NCBI RefSeq assembly: GCF_035918095.1 | Contig: NZ_CP109137.1 | Span: 2,916,001-2,980,000 of the forward strand | DNA: 64,000 nucleotides | Direction of reading: 5' to 3' | DNA from: Streptomyces sp. NBC_01750 | GTDB taxonomy: Bacteria; Actinomycetota; Actinomycetes; Streptomycetales; Streptomycetaceae | Part shown: positions 44,373-53,003 of the stretch, piece by piece | How the letters are laid out: every line of letters begins with the position of its first letter | How positions within the stretch are numbered: position 1 is the stretch's first letter | Notes under the pieces: model-generated | What the model was told of the DNA's origin: nothing | Seen by the model: the letters and a program-made list of their open reading frames with translations, nothing else | Database searches by the model: none | Program-made: the position numbers and the translations under genes

Positions 44373-44386
44373 GCGGTTCACATCTC

Positions 44387-45139
44387 CTATTTCTCTATTT
44401 CGACGTACCTCAGCGAGCGCAGGCCGCGCTCCAAGTGCCAGTGCAGATAGGCGGACACGAGCCCGCTGCCCTCCCGGACATGACGCGCCTCGCACGCGTC
44501 CGCCGTCGGCCAGTCACCGGTCAGCAGCGCGCTGAGCAGCCCGATGGCCTCCGCAGAGGGTACGACGCTGCCGGGCACCCGGCAGTCGCCGCATATGACG
44601 CCGCCGGCGGCGACGGAGAAGAACCGGTTCGGCCCGTGCATGCCGCATTTCGCGCAGTCGTCGAAGCTGGGTGCGTAGCCGTTGACGGCGAGCGAGCGCA
44701 GCAGGAACGCGTCGAGGACGAGATGCGGGGCGTGCTCGCCGCGGGCGAGGGTGCGCAGGGCGCCGACCAGGAGGAGGTACTGCTGGACGGCGGGCTCGCC
44801 CTCGTGGTCGGTGAACCGTTCGGCGGTCTCCAGCATGGCGGTGCCCGCGGTGTAGCGGGCGTAGTCGGTGACGATGCCGCCACCGTAGGGAGCGATGGTC
44901 TCGCTCTGGGTGCAGAGCGGGAGCCCGCGGCCGACGAGTTCGCTGCCGCGCGCGAAGAACTGCACGTCGACATGGGAGAAGGGCTCGAGCCGGGCACCGA
45001 ACTTGGACTTGGTGCGCCGGACGCCACGGGCGACGGCACGGACGCGGCCGTGACTGCGGGTGAGCAGCGTGATGATGCGGTCGGCCTCGCCCAGTTTCTG
45101 GGTGCGGAGGACGACGCCGTCGTCACGGAACAGGCTCAT
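44387..45139 (-). CDS. recO: DNA repair protein RecO
   Basis: 250 aa. OB-fold N-terminus [20 protein letters not shown], then [19 protein letters not shown]. The C-terminal zinc site is CAKCG and CGDC around residues 187-210. It loads RecA onto SSB-coated DNA with RecR in the RecFOR pathway. ATG 45139 is the start; it heads the recO-uppS pair. Confidence 0.96.
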   Translation of the reverse strand: MSLFRDDGVVLRTQKLGEADRIITLLTRSHGRVRAVARGVRRTKSKFGARLEPFSHVDVQFFARGSELVGRGLPLCTQSETIAPYGGGIVTDYARYTAGTAMLETAERFTDHEGEPAVQQYLLLVGALRTLARGEHAPHLVLDAFLLRSLAVNGYAPSFDDCAKCGMHGPNRFFSVAAGGVICGDCRVPGSVVPSAEAIGLLSALLTGDWPTADACEARHVREGSGLVSAYLHWHLERGLRSLRYVEIEK

Positions 45140-45189
45140 GCGGTCATTGTCCCGTACAGGTCGCCCCCGCCCGTAACCCGCCCGGAGAA

Positions 45190-45492
45190 TCAGTCGTGGA
45201 CGCGCTCCTCCAGACGGACGGTGACGCTGTCGCCCGCCTCCTTTCCGATGGCCTTGCGCAGGTCGGCCTTGACCGGCAGCTTGTGCGTGCCGTCGCCCAG
45301 GGCCATGAACGAACTGCGGAAGGGGTGGCCGTCGATCGTGCCCCGGACCCTGACCAGGCCGCGGGTGCCGAAGAACTCGACGGAGTCGGGCCACACGAGG
45401 TAGGTCCAGCCGCCCTTGTTCGGGCTCTTCTGCAGGGTTGCGGTGAATTGTTTGTCCATGCAGACAGGACCGTGCGAGGCGGGCAAACTCAT
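45190..45492 (-). CDS. DUF1905 domain protein
   Basis: 100 aa. The DUF1905 pattern is visible ([66 protein letters not shown]). Function unknown. ATG 45492 has GGAGGAG five bases upstream and is preferred to ATG 45459, which lacks a site. It lies 50 bases before recO on the same strand, so it may be co-transcribed with recO-uppS. Confidence 0.85.
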   Translation of the reverse strand: MSLPASHGPVCMDKQFTATLQKSPNKGGWTYLVWPDSVEFFGTRGLVRVRGTIDGHPFRSSFMALGDGTHKLPVKADLRKAIGKEAGDSVTVRLEERVHD

Positions 45493-45640
45493 CGCGGCTC
45501 CTCCCGGATAGCACGGCGACCCCTCCCGCGACCGGTGGGGCGGCGTCCGGCCGGGTTTCGCGATGAACCATTCCATATGAGAATTGGACAAACACCTCTG
45601 ACGTGCAGGCCACGCCACCACTGCAGCGATCGGGGCCAGC

Positions 45641-48166
45641 GTGTCGTCCAGCGATACCAGGTCGAGTACGCGCCCCTTCGGCACCATGAGCGCTGAAGGC
45701 GCGGCGGAACGTGACGACGCACTGACTCATGCCGTCCTCAGAGCCGTCGAGGTGACCGGGGCCCATGCCGGGAGTGTGTTCCTGATCTCGCGCAACCGCC
45801 ACACGCTGGTACTCGCGGCAGCGGCTGGGATGCCACCGTCGCTGCTCGGCGGCTGGCGGCGGATTCCTGTGAACGGTGCCATTCCCGTGGCGGAGGCGTT
45901 CCGCTCCGGGCGGACGGTCCATCTGGCCGACGCCGATGAGACCATGCGGCGATTTCCCCAGCTCGCGGTCGCACTGCCCTACCCTTTCGGCTCCGCCTCC
46001 GTACCGGTCACGGCGGGAGGGGAGACCTTCGGGTCCATGTCCGTGGTCTGGGCCGCCAGGCCCGGTGGGAACGGGCTGTCCAAGGCGCAGCGACGGCAGT
46101 TGCGCACCGCGGCCGGCCGCCTCGGCGTAACGCTCTCCGAGCTGAACGCGCACGGCGTCGATGTCGGGTGCGACATGGAGACCGTTCCGGTGGAGGTCCC
46201 GGTGCCGTCCGCCTCGGCGGTGCGGGTGGGCCTGTTCGACTGGGAACTCGACACCGGAGCCCTCCAAGCGGATGCCACGTTGTGTGCGATCTTCGGCCTC
46301 GCCCCGGACGAGTACGACGGACAGGTGGCCACGCTGGCGGCCAGGGTGCATCCCGCGGACCGTCCCGGTCTCCGCGCTGCCGCCCGTAGTGCGGCGGAGG
46401 AGGGCCACATCCTCGCCCAAAGCCTGCGCGTGCCGGAGAGGGGCGGCGGTCACCGCACCATCGAGCTGTGGGGCCGGGTACCTGACACCCCGGCCGACCG
46501 GGAGGCGCGGCCCCATCTGGTGGGCGGGGTCCTCGACCTCGGGGCCGGTATGGCCGCCGTCGCGGCGATCGAACGGCTCGCGGACGGCTTCTTCTCGCTC
46601 GACCGGGACGGGTGTGTGACCTACGCCAACCACACTCTGGTGCGGCTGTTGCGCCTGCGTCGAAAGGATCTGGTGGGCCGACACCTCTGGGAGGCGCTGC
46701 CGTGGCTGGCCGATCCCGCCTACGAAGACCGTTTCCGGGCCGCCAGGGTCTCCCAGCAGCCCGTCTCCTTCCTGGCCCGAAGCCCCGACCAGTGGCTCGT
46801 GTTCTCTCTCCGCCCGGATGCGCAGGGCATGACCGGCTGGGCGACTCCGTCCGGGCAACCGGTCCCGGCCGGGGCCGAGCCCGGAGCACCGCCCGCGCAG
46901 GCAGGGGCCGCCCCGTCCTCCTCGCGGCCCGCACCGACACGCCTGGGCGCCATCTATCGCGTCCTTCAGATGAGCAGCGCCCTGACCGAGGCGGTCACCG
47001 CGCGTGAGGTGTGCGACGTCGTCACCGACCAGCTCCTGCCCGCCGTCGGCGGGCATCGAGTGGCGATATACGTGGTGCACGAACGGCATCTGCGTCTGCT
47101 GTCGCAGCGTGGTTACAGCGAGAGCTTTCTGGAGCCGCTCGAGGGCAGGCCGCTGCATCACGGCCGGGAGCCCGTGACCGGCGCGCTGACCTCCGGGGTC
47201 CCGCTGTTCATCGAATCGCGGGAGGAGTTCTCCCGTGCCTATCCCGAGCTCCGCGCCGAGTCCAACTCCTTCGTGTTCCTGCCCCTGATCGCCTCCAACC
47301 ACCCCGTGGGTGCCTGCGTTCTGGGCTTCGACGAGGCCCATCCGTTCTCCGGCGAGGAACGAAGCCTCCTCACCGCGCTGAGCGGTCTGATCGCCCAGGC
47401 ACTGGAGCGTGCCAGGCTCTACGACACCGAATTCGCCCTCGCCCGGGGTTTGCAGAACGCGCTGCTTCCGCACCGACTGCCCACACTGCCGGGCATCCGC
47501 GTCACCGGCCGGTACCTGCCCGGTACCCGTGGGATGGACATCGGCGGCGACTGGTACGACGCGATCCCCACCGACCGCGGCGTCGTGCTGGTCGTCGGAG
47601 ACGTCGAGGGCCACAACGTCGCCGCCGCAGCCACCATGGGCCAGCTGCGGAGCGCGGTACGCGCCTTCGCCTCCGCCGGCCAGCGCCCCGGCGATGTGAT
47701 CGCCGGCACCAACCGGCTGCTCCTCGACCTCGACCCCGGGCTCCTCGCCAGTTGCTGCTACGTCCTCCTCGAACCCGGTACGGGAGTCGCGCACGTGGTC
47801 CGCGCGGGCCACTGCCCGCCCCTGTTGCGCCGGCCCGACGGACACACCGAGTTCCTGGATCTGCCGGGCGGCCCGCTACTGGGAGTGGAGCGCGCCGTCG
47901 ACTACCCCGAATCGGAGCTGAGACTTCTGCCCGGCTCGGTCCTGGCCCTCTTCACGGACGGACTGATCGAGACACGCGAGTCCGATATCGGTGTGGGCAT
48001 GGACCGGCTGCGGACCTCGCTGGCCCATGCCGGTGCGGAATCCCTGGAAGAACTGGCCGACGCACTCCTGCGGAACGCCCGCCAGACCCCGAACCGTAGG
48101 GACGACATCGCGCTGCTCCTCACCGGGTACGCCCCTGCCGCGCCGCCCGCACCGCCCGCCGGGTGA
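45641..48166 (+). CDS. GAF/PAS sensor with SpoIIE-type PP2C phosphatase domain
   Basis: 841 aa. GAF-like domain at about 20-160 ([20 protein letters not shown]), PAS domains near 195-290 ([21 protein letters not shown]) and 305-390 ([19 protein letters not shown]), a second GAF at 430-590, and PP2C/SpoIIE at 600-830 ([31 protein letters not shown]). Such proteins dephosphorylate anti-anti-sigma factors in response to signals. No HATPase kinase domain is seen. GTG 45641 or ATG 45686 could be the start; neither has a clear Shine-Dalgarno. Confidence 0.88.
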   Translation: MSSSDTRSSTRPFGTMSAEGAAERDDALTHAVLRAVEVTGAHAGSVFLISRNRHTLVLAAAAGMPPSLLGGWRRIPVNGAIPVAEAFRSGRTVHLADADETMRRFPQLAVALPYPFGSASVPVTAGGETFGSMSVVWAARPGGNGLSKAQRRQLRTAAGRLGVTLSELNAHGVDVGCDMETVPVEVPVPSASAVRVGLFDWELDTGALQADATLCAIFGLAPDEYDGQVATLAARVHPADRPGLRAAARSAAEEGHILAQSLRVPERGGGHRTIELWGRVPDTPADREARPHLVGGVLDLGAGMAAVAAIERLADGFFSLDRDGCVTYANHTLVRLLRLRRKDLVGRHLWEALPWLADPAYEDRFRAARVSQQPVSFLARSPDQWLVFSLRPDAQGMTGWATPSGQPVPAGAEPGAPPAQAGAAPSSSRPAPTRLGAIYRVLQMSSALTEAVTAREVCDVVTDQLLPAVGGHRVAIYVVHERHLRLLSQRGYSESFLEPLEGRPLHHGREPVTGALTSGVPLFIESREEFSRAYPELRAESNSFVFLPLIASNHPVGACVLGFDEAHPFSGEERSLLTALSGLIAQALERARLYDTEFALARGLQNALLPHRLPTLPGIRVTGRYLPGTRGMDIGGDWYDAIPTDRGVVLVVGDVEGHNVAAAATMGQLRSAVRAFASAGQRPGDVIAGTNRLLLDLDPGLLASCCYVLLEPGTGVAHVVRAGHCPPLLRRPDGHTEFLDLPGGPLLGVERAVDYPESELRLLPGSVLALFTDGLIETRESDIGVGMDRLRTSLAHAGAESLEELADALLRNARQTPNRRDDIALLLTGYAPAAPPAPPAG

Positions 48167-48236
48167 GCGGAAGCGGGCACGGGACCCCGACCGCGCCGTC
48201 CTTGTCATCAGGGCCGTTCGGTGTCATCGCACCCGC

Positions 48237-49067
48237 TCAGTTCGACCGCCTTCGTCGCGGATGTCCGCCGCCGGGCGGAGTCATCTCCGCGTCCTTGTTG
48301 ATGGCGCGGGCGAGGATGATCCCGATGAAGATCAACCCGACGCCGAACCAGGACGCCGCGGCGTCGAAGATCAGGGAGACGACACCCACCGGGATGATCA
48401 GGCCCGCCAGCGGGATCAGCAGGTTGCGCACCGGCGGCGGGGGCTCGCCGGCGTGTTTCCGGCTGCGGACGACCTGGGGGTACCACTCGGTGAAACTCAG
48501 CGCGGTGACGATCGCCCCGATCTGGATGATCCACGCGGTCCAGAGATTGTCCGGATTGTGCAGGACAAGGTCCCCGAAGCCGCCCGCGAGGGCCGCCACG
48601 AAGAAGGCCGCGCCCCAGACGCCGGTGATCACATAGTTGATGCGGAGGAACTCCCGCGATTTCCAGTACACCGGGTCGACCCGTTCCCGTCCGTACTGCA
48701 TCGTGAAGGGCACTCGTACGGCCATGGAGCCAAAGGCGATGACCACCAGCGCGAGGTTGGAGATCTCACCCGCGTACGTCTCCAGCCACGTGTGGGTGCC
48801 CGGCGAGGAGGCGGCTCCGACGGCGGCCAGTACGGCGAAGAAGACAATGTCCGACACCTCGAGGATCTTGAGCGAGGTGCCGCGGCAGAGCATCCGCGCC
48901 GCGATGAGGAGCACCACCGACATGGCGAGGGCGAGGCCCACCGCCAGTTCGAATCGGCCCGGGCCGACCAGGACCGAGAAGATGATCCACGGGGACATCC
49001 CGACAATCGGGCTCTCGAGCGCGGCGGCGAGACGCCCACCGGGTGCCGTGCCTGCGGCAGTGTTCAT
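48237..49067 (-). CDS. Multispanning membrane protein of unknown function
   Basis: 276 aa with about seven hydrophobic segments (SPWIIFSVLVGPG; LAVGLALAMSVVLLIAARML; VSDIVFFAVLAAVGAA; ISNLALVVIAFGSMAV; YVITGVWGAAFFVAALAGGF; LLIPLAGLIIPVGVVSLIFD; VGLIFIGIILARAI). No family recognised with certainty. ATG 49067 is chosen because a longer extension to 49232 is Arg-rich and lacks membrane segments. Confidence 0.8.
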   Translation of the reverse strand: MNTAAGTAPGGRLAAALESPIVGMSPWIIFSVLVGPGRFELAVGLALAMSVVLLIAARMLCRGTSLKILEVSDIVFFAVLAAVGAASSPGTHTWLETYAGEISNLALVVIAFGSMAVRVPFTMQYGRERVDPVYWKSREFLRINYVITGVWGAAFFVAALAGGFGDLVLHNPDNLWTAWIIQIGAIVTALSFTEWYPQVVRSRKHAGEPPPPVRNLLIPLAGLIIPVGVVSLIFDAAASWFGVGLIFIGIILARAINKDAEMTPPGGGHPRRRRSN

Positions 49068-49468
49068 TGTGCGGGGGCCCCTTCGCCGGGCAGATCCTCC
49101 TGGCCTCAAGCCTGCCGCGAGATCCCTGACCGCGCTACAGGGGTTCGGCTGCCGCGCGCGGCGTCGACGGACCAGTCGACGGACCACGGGAGAGCGCGCA
49201 GTCAGGGCGAGCAGGTCACGGGCCTGCGGCACACCGCGGGGGTGGGGCCCTGCGGGCGGCCCGCGAGCTAGAGGTTAGGCTGTCCTTACCCCGCCCCTCC
49301 CGGGTGCCCGGTCATAGATCAGGCTTATGGGTTCATAGGTACAGGGCGGGTACCGCCGTGCGAGCGCCGTTGCCAGAGTGGCGTAGGAGAGTCGGCTCCC
49401 TCCGCACGCGCCGGACCGTCTCACTCGCCGGGTCACGCCCCGTGGACCTCGTTCGAAGGGAACCATCC
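49068..49468. other. Divergent intergenic region upstream of fprA
   Basis: 401 bases without a gene. It includes a direct repeat gtcgacggacca near 49163 and 49176 and the iron-box-like element at 49270-49288. It must hold the promoters of the membrane-protein and fprA genes, but no clean -35/-10 was identified. Confidence 0.5.
49270..49288 (+). promoter_or_regulatory. Possible DmdR/IdeR-type iron box
   Basis: aggttaggctgtcctta matches the TTAGGTTAGGCTNACCTAA-type consensus at 14 of 19 positions, including the continuous AGGTTAGGCT. It lies 180 bases before the ferredoxin reductase start. Iron-dependent control of the reductase is a reasonable guess. Confidence 0.4.
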
Positions 49469-50830
49469 ATGCCCCGCCCTCTGCGGATCGCGATCGTCGG
49501 TGCCGGCCCCGCCGGGATCTACGCCGCCGACGCGCTGCTGAAGTCCGAGGCCGCCGTCGAGCCCGGCGTCTCCATCGACCTCTTCGAGCGGATGCCCGCG
49601 CCGTTCGGCCTGATCCGGTACGGCGTCGCGCCCGACCACCCGCGGATCAAGGGCATCGTCACCGCCCTCCACCAGGTGCTCGACAAGCCGCAGATACGTC
49701 TCTTCGGAAACGTCGATTACCCGAACGACATCGGCCTGGACGATCTGCGCGAGTTCTACGACGCGGTGATCTTCTCCACGGGCGCGGACGCGGACCGGGC
49801 CCTGGACATCCCCGGCATCGAGCTGGACGGCTCGTACGGAGCCGCCGACTTCGTCTCCTGGTACGACGGCCACCCGGACGTGCCGCGCACCTGGCCGCTG
49901 GACGCGGAGAAGGTGGCCGTGCTCGGCGTCGGCAATGTCGCCCTGGACGTGGCCCGTATCCTCGCGAAGACCGCGGACGAACTGCTGCCGACCGAGATCC
50001 CGCCGAATGTGTACGACGGCCTGGCCGCGAACAAGGCCCTCGAGGTGCATGTGTTCGGGCGGCGCGGCCCGGCGCAGGCCAAGTTCAGCCCGATGGAGCT
50101 GCGCGAGCTCGACCACTCCCCGAACATCGAGGTCGTCGTCAACCCCGAGGACATCGACTACGACGACGGCAGCATCGCCACCCGCCGGGCCAACAAGCAG
50201 GCGGACATGGTCGCGAAGACGCTGGAGAACTGGGCGATCCGGGATGCCGGCGACCGGCCCCACAAGCTGTTCCTGCACTTCTTCGAGTCCCCGACCGAAG
50301 TCCTCGGCGAGGACGGCCGCGTGGTCGGGCTGCGTACGGAGCGCACCCGGCTGGACGGCACGGGCAATGTCACCGGCACGGGCGAGATGCACACCTGGGA
50401 CGTGCAGTCGGTCTACCGGGCGGTGGGCTATCTGTCCGACGAACTGCCCAAGCTCCCCTTCGACTTCCTCACCGGCACGGTCCCGCACGAGGGCGGCCGG
50501 GTCATCGAGGGCGGCGAGCACACGCAGTCGACATACGTCACGGGCTGGATCAAGCGCGGCCCGGTCGGCCTGATCGGCCACACCAAGGGCGACGCCAACG
50601 AGACGGTCGCCAATCTGCTGGATGACCACGCCAACGGGCGGCTCCACACGCCGGCCGCGCCGGGCCCCGAGGCTGTCGTGGGCTTCCTGGAGGGCAAGGA
50701 CGTCCGCTACACCACATGGGAGGGCTGGCACCGCCTGGACGAGGCGGAGCGCGCGCTGGGTGCGGCGGAAGGCCGCGAGCGTGTGAAGATCGTCGACCGC
50801 GAGGGCATGCTGCGGGCGAGCGAGGCCTAG
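49469..50830 (+). CDS. fprA: Ferredoxin/adrenodoxin-type NADP reductase (FprA-like)
   Basis: 453 aa. FAD motif IAIVGAGPAGIYAADALL, MPAPFGLIRYGVAPDHP typical of adrenodoxin reductases, NADP motif VLGVGNVALDVARIL near 150, and GWIKRGPVGLIGHTKGDA near the C-terminus. It passes electrons between NADPH and ferredoxin; in actinomycetes these enzymes feed P450 systems, so it may serve the ferredoxin at 12766-12981 (inference). ATG 49469 has GAAGGGA seven bases upstream. Confidence 0.94.
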   Translation: MPRPLRIAIVGAGPAGIYAADALLKSEAAVEPGVSIDLFERMPAPFGLIRYGVAPDHPRIKGIVTALHQVLDKPQIRLFGNVDYPNDIGLDDLREFYDAVIFSTGADADRALDIPGIELDGSYGAADFVSWYDGHPDVPRTWPLDAEKVAVLGVGNVALDVARILAKTADELLPTEIPPNVYDGLAANKALEVHVFGRRGPAQAKFSPMELRELDHSPNIEVVVNPEDIDYDDGSIATRRANKQADMVAKTLENWAIRDAGDRPHKLFLHFFESPTEVLGEDGRVVGLRTERTRLDGTGNVTGTGEMHTWDVQSVYRAVGYLSDELPKLPFDFLTGTVPHEGGRVIEGGEHTQSTYVTGWIKRGPVGLIGHTKGDANETVANLLDDHANGRLHTPAAPGPEAVVGFLEGKDVRYTTWEGWHRLDEAERALGAAEGRERVKIVDREGMLRASEA

Positions 50831-50836
50831 GCCACT

Positions 50837-50937
50837 GGGGCTCCGCCCCGGAGCCCGCGCCTCAGACGCCGGCGGGGCCGGATTTTCCGCCGGACGGGCA
50901 GAACCTTCAAGCCCGTCCGGCGATTGAGGACACGCGG
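50837..50937. repeat. Streptomyces-type intergenic repeat, copy 2
   Basis: ggggctccgccccggagccc, ccgcgcctcagacgccggcg and gcccgtccggcgattgagga, in that order. The same motifs occur inverted at 24882-24980 and the middle part again at 52906-52940. It separates the convergent fprA and response-regulator genes and contains two hairpins (ggctccg arms, and ccgccggacgggc with gcccgtccggcg). Confidence 0.75.
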
Positions 50938-50999
50938 CCCAAGGTCACGTAGGAGGCCGTAGCCCCCATTCGCGCAGCGGAGCCGGCCCCGGTCACCGA

Positions 51000-51668
51000 C
51001 TACGCGTCCCCCGGGACCACCAGCCCCGATTCATACGCGACGATCACCAGCTGAGCCCGGTCCCGCGCGCCCAGTTTGCCCATGATGCGGCTGACATGTG
51101 TCTTGGCCGTGAGTGGGCTCAGGCTCAGCGCCTCCCCTATCTCCGAGTTGTTCAGACCCCGGGCCACCAGCGCGAGAACCTGGCGTTCGCGCTCGGAGAG
51201 GCCGTCCGGGCCGCCAGTGGTGGGCGGATCGTTCGGCGCGCGCAGCACGCGGGCTATCAGCCGGGACGTGGGGCCCGGGGAGAGCAGGGACTCCCCCGCC
51301 GCCACCGTCCTGATCGCGGCGAGGAGGTCGGCCGGTTCGGTGTCCTTCACCAGGAACCCGGACGCGCCCGCGCGCAGCGCCTCGACGATGTGCTCGTCGG
51401 TGTCGTACGTGGTGAGCACCAGGACTCTGACCCCGGCGAGGTCGTCGTCGGCGGCGATCAGGCGGGTCGCTTCGATGCCGTCGAGTTCGGGCATGCGGAT
51501 GTCCATGACGACGAGGTCCGCGCGTTCGGTGCGGGCGAGTTCGACGGCCTCCGTGCCGTTGCCCGCCTGACCGACGACCTCCATGTCGCGGGCGGACTCG
51601 ACGAGCATCGCGAAGGCCGCGCGCACGAGCCTCTGGTCGTCGGCGAGCAGTACCCGGATGGCGCTCAT
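51000..51668 (-). CDS. NarL/LuxR-type response regulator
   Basis: 222 aa. Receiver IRVLLADDQRLVRAAFAMLV with Asp in VVMDIRMPELDG and the switch Lys in FLVKDTEP; LuxR helix-turn-helix LSERERQVLALVARGLNNSEIGEALSLS (two blocks). The ATG overlaps the kinase stop (ATGA). Third gene of a probable MMPL-kinase-regulator unit. Confidence 0.95.
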   Translation of the reverse strand: MSAIRVLLADDQRLVRAAFAMLVESARDMEVVGQAGNGTEAVELARTERADLVVMDIRMPELDGIEATRLIAADDDLAGVRVLVLTTYDTDEHIVEALRAGASGFLVKDTEPADLLAAIRTVAAGESLLSPGPTSRLIARVLRAPNDPPTTGGPDGLSERERQVLALVARGLNNSEIGEALSLSPLTAKTHVSRIMGKLGARDRAQLVIVAYESGLVVPGDA

Positions 51669-52876
51669 GCCAGGGCCTTTGCCTGCTGGAGCGGCAGGGC
51701 CGCCGCGACCTCGTACCCGCCGCCGTCGCGCGGACCGGCTGCAAGTGTGCCGCCGACACTGCGGGCGCGCTCGCGCATCCCGGCGATGCCGTAGCCGGAG
51801 CCTTCGGTGGCGCCCGGTGCGGTGCCGTCGTCGGTGACGGTGACCCGGAGGTGACCGTCGGATGCTGCGACCGCGACACGTATGCGCACGCCGGGGCCGC
51901 CGTGGCGTACGGCATTGGTCAGCGACTCCTGCACGATGCGGTACGCGGCGGCCTCGACGGCGGGCGCGATGCGCGTACGGCCCGTATGCACCTCCAGGTC
52001 CGCCTTCGCCGCCCGTACGAGACCGGGCAGCGCGGTCAGGTCGGGCAGGGGTCCTGCGGCATCCGGGCCGTCCGCCCTCAACACCTCCAAGGTGGTGCGG
52101 AGTTCACCGCGCGCCGTGCGGCAGGTGTCGGTGATGTCGTCGAGGGCCTTGGCGATGGCGGCGCGGTCGAGCCGGTCGGGATCGACGGTCAGGACATGGG
52201 ACGCGACGGAGGTCTGCACGCCGATGAGCGTGATGGAGTGGGCAAGGAGATCGTGCAGATCGCGGGCGATGCGCAGGCGTTCCTCGGCGACGCGGCGGGC
52301 GGCCTCCTCCTCTCGGGTGCGTTCGGCGCGTTCGGCGCGGCCGACGACGGAGGCGATGTAGCGGCGGTAGGTGCGCACGTCGACTCCGAAGATGAGCACG
52401 GCGAGGATCCAGCCCGAGGTGCGCAGCGTCTCCAGGCCCTGGTGGGCGTCGACCTGGAACATCACAGTCACGGCGGTGCCGATGACGCCGACCCCGATGA
52501 GGAAGGTGTGCAGGGGGCGGGCTGTGGCGGCGACGGTGTAGAGGGCGACCAGCGAGGCGGGGACGGGCGCGATGTGGGTGTTGTCGGCGGCGTGGTACGG
52601 GACGATGCACACAAGTACGGCGAGCAGGACGGCCATGGGCCGGCTGCGCCGCCAGGCGAGGGCCACGACGCTGCCGGCCAGGAGTGCCCACCCGAGCACG
52701 TCGGGCCGGCGGCCCTCATGGACGGTGAGTGCGAGCACGAGGGCGAGGACGCCGACGGCTGCGGCGAGGACGGCGTCTTTGCGCGTCCGGTTCGCCCCGG
52801 AGAGCGGATCCCGGCTTACGGCGGTGAGGACGCGCTCCCCGAGCCGGGGGCGGGCGGCTGTCTGTGGCTGCTGCAC
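51665..52876 (-). CDS. Two-component sensor histidine kinase (DesK/HisKA_3 type)
   Basis: 403 aa from GTG 52876. Four to five membrane helices (AVLAAAVGVLALVLALTVH; VLGWALLAGSVVALAW; AVLLAVLVCIVPYHAA; FLIGVGVIGTAVTVMF), then the HisKA_3 box RIARDLHDLLAHSITLIGVQ and G-boxes VTDDGTAPG and GYGIAGMRERA. No large sensing domain, so a membrane-related signal is likely. Confidence 0.94.
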   Translation of the reverse strand: MQQPQTAARPRLGERVLTAVSRDPLSGANRTRKDAVLAAAVGVLALVLALTVHEGRRPDVLGWALLAGSVVALAWRRSRPMAVLLAVLVCIVPYHAADNTHIAPVPASLVALYTVAATARPLHTFLIGVGVIGTAVTVMFQVDAHQGLETLRTSGWILAVLIFGVDVRTYRRYIASVVGRAERAERTREEEAARRVAEERLRIARDLHDLLAHSITLIGVQTSVASHVLTVDPDRLDRAAIAKALDDITDTCRTARGELRTTLEVLRADGPDAAGPLPDLTALPGLVRAAKADLEVHTGRTRIAPAVEAAAYRIVQESLTNAVRHGGPGVRIRVAVAASDGHLRVTVTDDGTAPGATEGSGYGIAGMRERARSVGGTLAAGPRDGGGYEVAAALPLQQAKALA

Positions 52877-52905
52877 GGGTCCATCCTCAGGTAGACGTGC
52901 CGGGC

Positions 52906-52940
52906 CCCCGCGCCTCGAACGCCGGCGAGGCTGAATTCAA
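52906..52940. repeat. Streptomyces-type intergenic repeat, partial copy 3
   Basis: cccgcgcctcgaacgccggc followed by gaggctgaattcaag parallels the middle of copy 2 (50854-50885) in the same orientation. It lies in the 127-bp gap between the MMPL and kinase genes. Confidence 0.6.
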
Positions 52941-53003
52941 GGGCGGGGTGGGGCTGTGTCCGATTGTGCGGCTCCGCCGCGCGGGCCCGCCGCAGGCTCC
53001 CGT

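Noticed and set aside
44387..47845. A 1152-codon minus-strand frame that joins antisense of the PP2C gene to recO
   Set aside because: Only the last 250 codons, from ATG 45139, match a family (RecO). The rest is the reverse strand of the PP2C gene and the region over the DUF1905 gene.
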